From: Giesbergeria sp.
Lineage (GTDB): Bacteria; Pseudomonadota; Gammaproteobacteria; Burkholderiales; Burkholderiaceae_C
Direction of reading: 5' to 3'
DNA length: 12,885 nt
Assembly: GCA_017998735.1 (NCBI GenBank)
Contig: JAGOCN010000015.1
Coordinates: 1 to 12,885 of the forward strand
The translations under genes were made by a program, and so were the position numbers. A model generated the notes under the pieces. That model did no database searches. It worked only from the letters and a program-made list of their open reading frames with translations, and had not been told where the DNA came from. This document shows, piece after piece, positions 7,762-12,885 of this stretch. Numbering within the stretch: the stretch's first letter is position 1; each line of letters opens with the position of its first letter.

Positions 7762-10050
7762 TCAGGCAATCTTGAAGCGCGCCACGGACTGGCGCAGCTC
7801 TTCGGCCATATGCGAGAGCTCACGCACCTGCTGTGCCGTGGACCGCGTGCCTTCGCCGGTCTGTTCAGTCACGGCAAAGATGTGCTGGATGTTGTCTGCC
7901 ACTTCGTTGGCCATGGTGGCTTCGCGCGACGTGGAAGAAGAAATCTGCTCGATCAGTTCAGCCAGGCGGCGCGACACGCGGTCGATCTCGGTCAGCGCGG
8001 TACCGGCACTGTCGGACAGGCGTGCACCCTCCACCACACCCTGCGTGGAACGCTCCATGGCGGCCACGGCATCCTGGGTGTCGGTCTGAATGGCTTTCAC
8101 CAGCGCGGCAATCTGGCGCGTGGCATCTGCCGAGCGTTCGGCCAGCCGCTGCACTTCTTCTGCCACCACCGAGAAGCCCCGTCCGGCATCGCCCGCAGAA
8201 GCGGCCTGGATGGCAGCGTTGAGCGCCAGCACGTTGGTCTGCTCGGTAATGTCGGAAATCAGTTCGGTGATTTCGCCAATCTCCTGCGACGACTCGCCCA
8301 GGCGCTTGATGCGCTTGGAGGTGTCCTGGATCTGGTCGCGGATCGAATTCATGCCGCCAATGGCGTTTTGCACGGCCTGAAGGCCTGAATCGGCAGCTTC
8401 CAGCGACTGGCGCGCCACCGTGGCCGATTCCTGGGCCTGGGCAGAAACGCCATTGATGCGGGTTGCCATGTCCAGCACCGAACGACCGGTTTCGCGAATC
8501 TCGCGCAGCTGCTCTGTGGAAGCGGCCAGCAGCTCGGTCGAGGTGCTGTCCACCTGGGCGGTGGTCTGGGCCACCCGCGTCACCGTGTTCTGCACGCTGC
8601 CCACCAGGTGGCGCAGCTCTTCCACCGTGTAGTTGACCGAGTCGGCGATGGCGCCGGTGATGTCTTCGGTCACGGTCGCTTCCTGCGTCAGGTCACCCTC
8701 GGCCACCGATTGCAGTTCGTTCATCAGCCGCAAAATGGCCGCCTGGTTGGCATCGTTGATGCGCTTGGCTTCCAGCTCCTGGCGCTGGGCATCCTTGTGC
8801 TGTGTCTCGGCTGTCTTCTGGCGGCTGCGGCTGTCGAGCAGCTGCACACGCGAGATGCCGACACCGCACAAAATCACGAACAGCGCTGCCAGCACCAGCG
8901 CGGCAAACTGTCCGGCACCGATGCCGGTTTGCGATGAAAGCTTGTTCTGCAGGGTTTCCAGTTGCTGGCGCAGCGGCTCGCTGTCGGCCAGGATGGCGGT
9001 CTGTGCTTCGCGGGCCGACACCAGGCCCTGCAGGTTGCCCAGAATGGCACTGGCCTGGGTGCGCGTTTCTTCGTACACCCGCGTCAGTTCCTGCAGCTGT
9101 TCGCGCGTCTGCTCGTCACGGGTGGGCGTCAGGCGCAGTTCCGGGTTGCCGTCCAGCAGGCCCTGGGTGAGTTCGCGGAAGGCATTCAAGTCCTTGCCCA
9201 GCAGGAACACGGCCTCGGAACTGACGCCTTCGTTGGTCTGGAATTCGTTGGCGGATTTGCCGATGCGCTGCGTCAGCATCACCAGCTGGCCGGCAGCAGA
9301 AATCTCGGGCGCAGGCGCGTTCTGCTGCAGCTTGAGGGACGACACGGTTTCGGCAATTTCCAGCAGGTCGGCCGACTGGCGGTTGATGGTACGCAGTGCC
9401 TCGCCCACCTGGGTCAGGATCTTTTGCTGGCCCATCACCACGGCGGCATTGCGCTCGGCCCGCTCCATCAAGGGCATGACGGTGGTCAGCTCGGGTTGAA
9501 ACGATTCGCCCACGGCCTGCACGTTCAGGGCGGCATCGCCGCTGTTGAGTGCGCGCACGTTGCGCGCCAGCACGTCCGAGCTTTGCGCCACGTCAGGGAA
9601 AGCCTGCGGGCTGCCCACCAACGCCTGCAACACCGACTTGGCCAGGCGCTGCGACTGCATCAGCGTCTGTCCGGTGGAGGCAAGCTGTTGCGAACCGCGA
9701 TCGGCCTGCTGCAGCACCCAGCCGGCAATCAGGCCCAGCACCAGCACACCCACGGCCAGCAATATCAGCAACCGCTTCTGGTGCGTGCCCACGGTGGCTT
9801 TGCCCAGCAGCGGCAGGGTCACGATGTCTGTCTGGTCGGCATCCGCGTTCCAGACCTCATCGTCCGGCGCGTTGGGGTCGCCCTGCACACTGTTGAACTG
9901 TTCGTTCTGGTACGGATCGCGCTGACCGAGGTCCAGGGAATCGTCTTCCGCAGACGGCGTCCCGGCTTCCATCACCAGCGCTCCGCTCCTTGAAACCTGG
10001 GCTTCATCGGTGGTTTTGCTGAACATATTTCCCAGCTTATTGACAGACAT
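7762..10050 (-). CDS. pilJ: PilJ: methyl-accepting chemoreceptor for type IV pili
   Basis: A 762-residue inner-membrane receptor that feeds the Pil-Chp kinase. Hydrophobic segments at about 93-114 and 383-399 flank a roughly 270-residue periplasmic region with two related PilJ-type helical modules (QRLAKSV near 134 and QRIGKSANEF near 261). A HAMP-like stretch (about 400-455, ending AEGDL) and a long coiled-coil signalling domain follow. The conserved hairpin tip lies at about 597-640 (ITEQTNVLALNAAIQAASAG, then GRGFSVVAEEVQRLAERS). The C terminus, RFKIA, has no CheR-tethering pentapeptide. About 90 acidic residues precede the first membrane segment, much longer than in P. aeruginosa PilJ. 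The ribosome binding site is poor (GAAAG). The gene starts 21 bases after pilI and ends 45 bases before chpA. No pilK-like methyltransferase follows it. Confidence 0.95.
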   Translation of the reverse strand: MSVNKLGNMFSKTTDEAQVSRSGALVMEAGTPSAEDDSLDLGQRDPYQNEQFNSVQGDPNAPDDEVWNADADQTDIVTLPLLGKATVGTHQKRLLILLAVGVLVLGLIAGWVLQQADRGSQQLASTGQTLMQSQRLAKSVLQALVGSPQAFPDVAQSSDVLARNVRALNSGDAALNVQAVGESFQPELTTVMPLMERAERNAAVVMGQQKILTQVGEALRTINRQSADLLEIAETVSSLKLQQNAPAPEISAAGQLVMLTQRIGKSANEFQTNEGVSSEAVFLLGKDLNAFRELTQGLLDGNPELRLTPTRDEQTREQLQELTRVYEETRTQASAILGNLQGLVSAREAQTAILADSEPLRQQLETLQNKLSSQTGIGAGQFAALVLAALFVILCGVGISRVQLLDSRSRQKTAETQHKDAQRQELEAKRINDANQAAILRLMNELQSVAEGDLTQEATVTEDITGAIADSVNYTVEELRHLVGSVQNTVTRVAQTTAQVDSTSTELLAASTEQLREIRETGRSVLDMATRINGVSAQAQESATVARQSLEAADSGLQAVQNAIGGMNSIRDQIQDTSKRIKRLGESSQEIGEITELISDITEQTNVLALNAAIQAASAGDAGRGFSVVAEEVQRLAERSADATRQIAALVKAIQTDTQDAVAAMERSTQGVVEGARLSDSAGTALTEIDRVSRRLAELIEQISSSTSREATMANEVADNIQHIFAVTEQTGEGTRSTAQQVRELSHMAEELRQSVARFKIA

Positions 10051-10071
10051 GGTGCAACTTTCAAAAAGTGA

Positions 10072-10599
10072 TCAGGCGCTGATGCCCAGAAATTCGGGAT
10101 GCTGCGACAAGGCTTGCAGGTCCAGCTCCTGCCAGCACACCCCGGCGCCATCGCGGTAGACATTGCCGAAAAACAACGGCGCGTCTTCGGGGGGCGGCTC
10201 GCAGGACTCGAAGGCGTCCGTGCCGCGCAGGCCGGCAAGGCGGTCGATCAACAAGGCGGCATTGAGTTCGAGTGCCGCATTCAGGGCCAGCAGGCTGGTC
10301 TCGGCCATGGCCTGCTCGGTGCGCACCGGGGCATCGCCCATGAAACGCACCAGATCGATCACGCCGGCCAGACCGCCGCGCAGATTGGCCACGCCCAGAA
10401 ACCAGTCCTGCGTATAGGGCACAGGCTGCACCACGGGCCAGGAAAAAATCTCGCCGGCATGTGCCAGCGGGACCAGGTAAGGATTGCCCGCCAGCTCCAC
10501 TGCCAGCCAGGACGACACGGACGCGCCTTCGGTCTTGGCCGCCTGAAGGCGGCTGGCAAGGCGTAACTGCAGTTCCCGGAGTGCTTCGCGATTGGCCAT
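10072..10599 (-). CDS. pilI: PilI: CheW-like adaptor of the Pil-Chp system
   Basis: A 175-residue cytoplasmic protein with a single CheW fold, expected to couple the PilJ receptor to the ChpA kinase. Visible hallmarks are WLAVELAGNPYLVPL (about 30-44) and the conserved core FLGVANLRGGLAGVIDL (about 67-83), followed by a strand with LLIDRLAGLR. The length is close to that of P. aeruginosa PilI. It begins 13 bases after the pilH stop without a convincing Shine-Dalgarno sequence, so it probably depends on translational coupling to pilH, and pilJ follows 21 bases later. The assignment as PilI rather than another CheW rests on its place between pilH and pilJ. Confidence 0.93.
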   Translation of the reverse strand: MANREALRELQLRLASRLQAAKTEGASVSSWLAVELAGNPYLVPLAHAGEIFSWPVVQPVPYTQDWFLGVANLRGGLAGVIDLVRFMGDAPVRTEQAMAETSLLALNAALELNAALLIDRLAGLRGTDAFESCEPPPEDAPLFFGNVYRDGAGVCWQELDLQALSQHPEFLGISA

Positions 10600-10612
10600 G
10601 GCGGGGTGCGTC

Positions 10613-10978
10613 TCAGTTCAGGGCGTCAATTTTGGCTTGCAGCTCGTCTGCATTCACCGGCTTGGTGATGTAGTCGCGCGCCCCCTGGCGCATGCCCCAG
10701 ACCCGGTCGGTTTCCTGGTTCTTGCTGGTGCACATGATGATCGGCACATCGGCATACAGCGGGTCGCGCGAGATGGCCCGCGTGAGCTGAAAGCCGTTCT
10801 GGCCAGGCATCACCACGTCCATCAGGATCAGGTCGGGCTTTTGCTCGGCCAGGCGCCGCATGGCTTCTTCGGCGTTTTCAGCGGTGCACACCTCCATGCC
10901 CTTCTTTTGCAGCATGTTGGTCAGAAACATCAGCTCGGTTTTTGAATCGTCAACGACCAGGACTCTCTTGATGGGCAT
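10613..10978 (-). CDS. pilH: PilH: single-domain CheY-like response regulator
   Basis: A 121-residue stand-alone receiver domain. Key residues are the acidic pair D10/D11, phosphoacceptor D54 (LILMDVVMPGQNG), T84 (IIMCTSK) and K106 (YITKPV), all in place, so it should be phosphorylatable. Family knowledge: PilH acts with PilG downstream of ChpA and is linked to pilus retraction (PilU/PilT side) or to acting as a phosphate sink. Its ATG shares one base with the pilG stop codon (TAATG on the minus strand), and GGAG (10986-10989) lies 7 bases upstream inside pilG, so the two are translationally coupled. PilH versus PilG was assigned by order and by the sequence of each receiver. Confidence 0.94.
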   Translation of the reverse strand: MPIKRVLVVDDSKTELMFLTNMLQKKGMEVCTAENAEEAMRRLAEQKPDLILMDVVMPGQNGFQLTRAISRDPLYADVPIIMCTSKNQETDRVWGMRQGARDYITKPVNADELQAKIDALN

Positions 10979-11376
10979 TAAATGGCTCCGCTGTTTGGAA
11001 TTCCCAGTTGCCGCACGGTCTGCAGCAGCTGGTCTTTGGTGAAAGGTTTGGTGAGGTACTCCTGGCAGCCCACCATGCGCCCGCGTGCCTTGTCGAAAAT
11101 GCCGTCCTTGGACGACAGCATGACCACCGGGGTGTTGGCAAAGCGCGGGTTGCGCTTGATGATGGCGCAGGTCTGGTAGCCGTCGAGCTTGGGCATGAGG
11201 ATGTCGCAGAAAATCAGCTGCGGCTCATAATCGTTGACCTTGGCCAGCGCATCGAAGCCGTCGTCCGCCAGCATCACCTGGTGCCCGCCCTGCTTGAGAA
11301 AGATCTCTGCACTGCGGCGAATGGTGTTGCTGTCATCGACCACAAGCACCTTCATCGAGGTATTGTTGCCAGTCAC
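10978..11376 (-). CDS. pilG: PilG: CheY-like response regulator, first gene of the pil-chp cluster
   Basis: A 132-residue single receiver domain with D14/D15, phosphoacceptor D58 (LIFCDILMPKLDGYQ), S88 (VVMLSSKDG) and K110 (YLTKPF). In P. aeruginosa, PilG promotes pilus extension through PilB/FimX and supports the cAMP surface response; the same role is inferred here. The start is GTG: AGGGAG (11383-11388) lies 6 bases upstream, the best ribosome binding site in the operon, whereas the internal ATG at codon 8 has none. The stop overlaps the pilH start by one base. The rubredoxin gene ends 58 bases upstream in the same direction, so the operon may start further upstream than pilG. Confidence 0.95.
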   Translation of the reverse strand: MTGNNTSMKVLVVDDSNTIRRSAEIFLKQGGHQVMLADDGFDALAKVNDYEPQLIFCDILMPKLDGYQTCAIIKRNPRFANTPVVMLSSKDGIFDKARGRMVGCQEYLTKPFTKDQLLQTVRQLGIPNSGAI

Positions 11377-11434
11377 TTGCTGCTCCCTGCACTAAGAAAA
11401 AAAGGCACGACTGGCACAAGGCCATGGATGCGAT

Positions 11435-11608
11435 TCATATTTCAATCATTTCAAAATCCTTTTTGCCTGCTCCGCAGTCCGGACAGATCCAGTCGGACGG
11501 AACCTGCTCCCAGGGCGTGTTGGCGGCAATACCATGCTCGGGTGCGCCTGCGGCTTCGTCATAGACCCATCCGCACACCAGGCATATCCATGTTTTTGAA
11601 TCGATCAC
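11435..11608 (-). CDS. rubredoxin (57 aa, GTG start)
   Basis: A small iron electron carrier, missed by methods that require longer ORFs or ATG starts. Translation gives MIDSKTWICLVCGWVYDEAA followed by a typical rubredoxin middle and the end WICPDCGAGKKDFE, closing MIEI. The two C-x-x-C-G knuckles (C9/C12 and C42/C45) that bind one iron are intact, as are the conserved aromatic residues and the normal length. The start must be GTG because an in-frame TAA lies two codons upstream; a GAAGG about 11 bases before it is a distant ribosome binding site. It is divergent from the thiD-like gene and lies 58 bases before pilG on the same strand. Partner proteins (rubredoxin reductase, alkane hydroxylase or others) are not in the window, so its redox partner is unknown. 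Confidence 0.93.
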   Translation of the reverse strand: MIDSKTWICLVCGWVYDEAAGAPEHGIAANTPWEQVPSDWICPDCGAGKKDFEMIEI

Positions 11609-11703
11609 AGCTTAAATTGCCTTCACATAGAATGCAACTATTGTATCAAGGCATCACAGCCGGTTGCGTATGTTTGGCACGCTGATCACCAAGGAAAAGG
11701 TCC
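11609..11703. promoter_or_regulatory. divergent intergenic region between rubredoxin and thiD-like genes
   Basis: This 95-base, AT-richer gap must hold promoters for both divergent directions. For the plus strand a weak sigma70-like pair is visible: TTGCCT (11617-11622), 16 bases, then TATTGT (11639-11644). AAGGA (11691-11695), 8 bases before the thiD-like ATG, is a good ribosome binding site. I could not define a convincing promoter for the rubredoxin strand. No riboswitch-scale THI-box space is present: the leader would be at most about 55 bases. Confidence 0.45.
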
Positions 11704-12768
11704 ATGGCATCTCCTTCTTCCAGCAATTCCGCGTTGTTTTCTTCCAACGCCACCAATGAAAACCCCATGCCATCCTGCATTTTGGTGGCCAATGCCAACG
11801 ACCCCAGTGGCGCGGGCGGACTGACAGCAGACATTGCCACCGTCATTTCGGTGGGGGGCCACGCAGTATCAATTGTCACAGGATCTTACATTCGCGATAC
11901 CTCTGAAATTTTTGACCATTGCAGCTTTGACAGCGACTCCGTGACCGAGCAGGCACGCGCGGCCCTGGAAGACCTGCCAGTGCAGGCCATCAAGATCGGT
12001 TTTGTCGGCAGCCCGGAAAACATTGCCGCACTGGCAGAAATCACCAGTGATTACGCCCAGCTGCCGGTGGTCAGCTACATGCCCAACCTGTCGTGGTGGG
12101 AAGACGATCGCATCGACCAGTACCTAGACGCCTTCCAGGAACTGCTGCTGCCGCAGACCACCGTGCTGGTGGGCAACCACAGCACCCTGTGGCGCTGGCT
12201 TTTGCCCGACTGGCGCAGCGACGCCAGCCCCACGGCACGCGATCTGGCCGCCGCCGCTGCCGAACACGGCGTGCCCTACACGCTGGTCACCGGCATTCCC
12301 CAGCCGAAGCAGTTTGTGGAAAACGTGCTCGCCTCCCCCAACACGGTGCTGTGCAGCAGCCGCTTCGAGCTGTTTGACGCCACCTTCACTGGCGCCGGCG
12401 ACACGCTTTCTGCGGCGCTCACGGCGCTGATAGGCTGCGGCTGTGATCTGCCCGAAGCCTGCGGCGAGGCTTTCAACTACCTGGACCACTGCCTGGGTGC
12501 GGGCTTCAGACCCGGCATGGGCCATGTCGTACCGGACCGCATGTTCTGGGCCGAACCCGAAGACGAAGACGAAGAAGAAGAAAAAAGCGAGACAGACAGC
12601 GAGGACGGGGACGAAAACAGCACCCCGTCTGGCCAAGCCGCCCCGGGCAGTGCGGGCACCCTGTCCCCGGACACAATGGCTGCCCCGACTATCGCCACAG
12701 GCAGCACCGACATCGAACTGCCGTCGCTCGACGGCTTTGCACTTCCTTCCCATGACACCAAACACTGA
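11704..12768 (+). CDS. thiD: ThiD-like ribokinase-fold kinase (annotated HMP/HMP-P kinase family), divergent active site
   Basis: A 354-residue protein related to hydroxymethylpyrimidine (phosphate) kinase, the thiamine-pathway enzyme. Its N-terminal signature ILVANANDPSGAGGLTADIA (26-45) corresponds to the family's AGSDPSGGAGIQAD. FTGAGDTLSAALTAL (228-242) is the ATP/anion-hole motif, and GAGFRPGMGHVVPDRMFW (265-282) matches the end of betaproteobacterial ThiD proteins. Unusual points are Asp (D233) where ThiD normally has GTGCT, Arg64 where the HMP-binding Gln of the A-Q-N-T motif would align, loss of the D-P-V-M motif, and an acidic tail (about 286-305) ending in a polar, Ser/Pro-rich segment to residue 354. 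The start is supported by AAGGA 8 bases upstream. It overlaps hemL by 17 bases. Family membership is clear. Actual HMP-P kinase activity is doubtful. Confidence 0.75.
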   Translation: MASPSSSNSALFSSNATNENPMPSCILVANANDPSGAGGLTADIATVISVGGHAVSIVTGSYIRDTSEIFDHCSFDSDSVTEQARAALEDLPVQAIKIGFVGSPENIAALAEITSDYAQLPVVSYMPNLSWWEDDRIDQYLDAFQELLLPQTTVLVGNHSTLWRWLLPDWRSDASPTARDLAAAAAEHGVPYTLVTGIPQPKQFVENVLASPNTVLCSSRFELFDATFTGAGDTLSAALTALIGCGCDLPEACGEAFNYLDHCLGAGFRPGMGHVVPDRMFWAEPEDEDEEEEKSETDSEDGDENSTPSGQAAPGSAGTLSPDTMAAPTIATGSTDIELPSLDGFALPSHDTKH

Positions 12769-12885
12769 CACCACCTTCCGCCCTTCCTCCTCTGGCAATT
12801 TCGCTGGCAATCCCGCTGGCACTCCCACCGACCGCAACCTGGCCCTTTTTGAACGTGCCCAGGCTTTGATCCCTGGCGGGGTGAA
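12752..12885 (+). CDS. hemL: HemL, glutamate-1-semialdehyde 2,1-aminomutase, N-terminal fragment
   Basis: Only the first 44 codons are visible before the window ends. After a Ser/Gly/Pro-rich leader with a small repeat (GNFAGNPAGTP) come the residues NLALFERAQALIPGGV, which match the start of HemL (LFERAQ-x-x-IPGGVNSPVRAF). Family knowledge: this pyridoxal-phosphate enzyme makes 5-aminolevulinate from glutamate-1-semialdehyde in the C5 route to haem. The ATG at 12752 lies 17 bases inside the end of the thiD-like gene in another frame, with no strong ribosome binding site, so translation is probably coupled. The leader of about 27 residues is longer than usual, but no other ATG is available before the conserved block. 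The PLP lysine lies outside the window. Confidence 0.85.
   Translation, partial: MTPNTDTTFRPSSSGNFAGNPAGTPTDRNLALFERAQALIPGGV

Noticed and set aside
11397..11430. Possible intrinsic terminator between rubredoxin and pilG (a T7 run on the minus strand after a GC-rich stretch)
   Set aside because: The preceding sequence holds direct repeats (GTGCC twice) rather than inverted ones. Only a 3-bp stem forms, so the hairpin is not credible.
11670..11759. Small plus-strand ORF of 29 codons (MFGTLITKEKVHG...) overlapping the thiD-like start in another frame
   Set aside because: It has no ribosome binding site of its own and no recognisable features. The AAGGA motif fits the thiD-like ATG at 11704 instead.
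11646..11879. 77-codon minus-strand frame across the thiD-like start
   Set aside because: It lies opposite the well-supported thiD-like N terminus, carries no motif and would cross the divergent promoter region.
12124..12837. 237-codon minus-strand frame opposite the thiD-like gene
   Set aside because: Its Phe-rich run is only the reverse complement of the acidic GAA/GAC repeats, and no domain is visible. It is a shadow.

Overview
The window is about 60% GC or higher, and its gene order points to a betaproteobacterium, most likely of the Comamonadaceae (Comamonas/Delftia/Acidovorax-like). This is an inference from gene order, from the style of the divergent ThiD and from codon use, not from a marker gene.

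Layout. At the left edge (1-125, minus strand) lies the 5' end of an IS200/IS605-family tnpB (OrfB). It is followed by a structured, non-coding 178-base gap (126-303) with two hairpins, a 9-bp inverted-repeat pair and a probable promoter for tnpB. From 304 to 11376, all on the minus strand, is a complete type IV pilus chemosensory (Pil-Chp) operon, transcribed right to left: pilG, pilH, pilI, pilJ, chpA. ChpA is a 2,470-residue hybrid kinase. A small rubredoxin gene (11435-11608, minus) lies 58 bases upstream of pilG and may be the first gene of the same transcript. After a 95-base divergent intergenic region, the plus strand carries a ThiD-like ribokinase-fold gene (11704-12768). It overlaps by 17 bases the start of hemL, which runs off the right edge.

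How the genes work together. The membrane receptor PilJ signals through the CheW-like adaptor PilI to the CheA-type kinase ChpA. ChpA passes phosphate through its Hpt and receiver domains to the response regulators PilG and PilH, which control pilus extension and retraction (twitching) and surface-sensing output. No receptor methyltransferase (pilK) lies between pilJ and chpA, and no methylesterase (chpB) follows chpA within the window. The mobile element occupies the position after chpA. thiD-like and hemL form a separate, translationally overlapping pair.

The points most worth a second look are: (1) the ThiD-like protein, whose active-site residues differ from genuine HMP/HMP-P kinases; (2) long acidic ChpA linkers built from hexanucleotide repeats that could change length in frame; (3) a degenerate Hpt-like module in ChpA; and (4) the compact foldable segment between chpA and tnpB. 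I did not find a clearly novel multigene system. Most of the window is a well-known chemosensory cluster.
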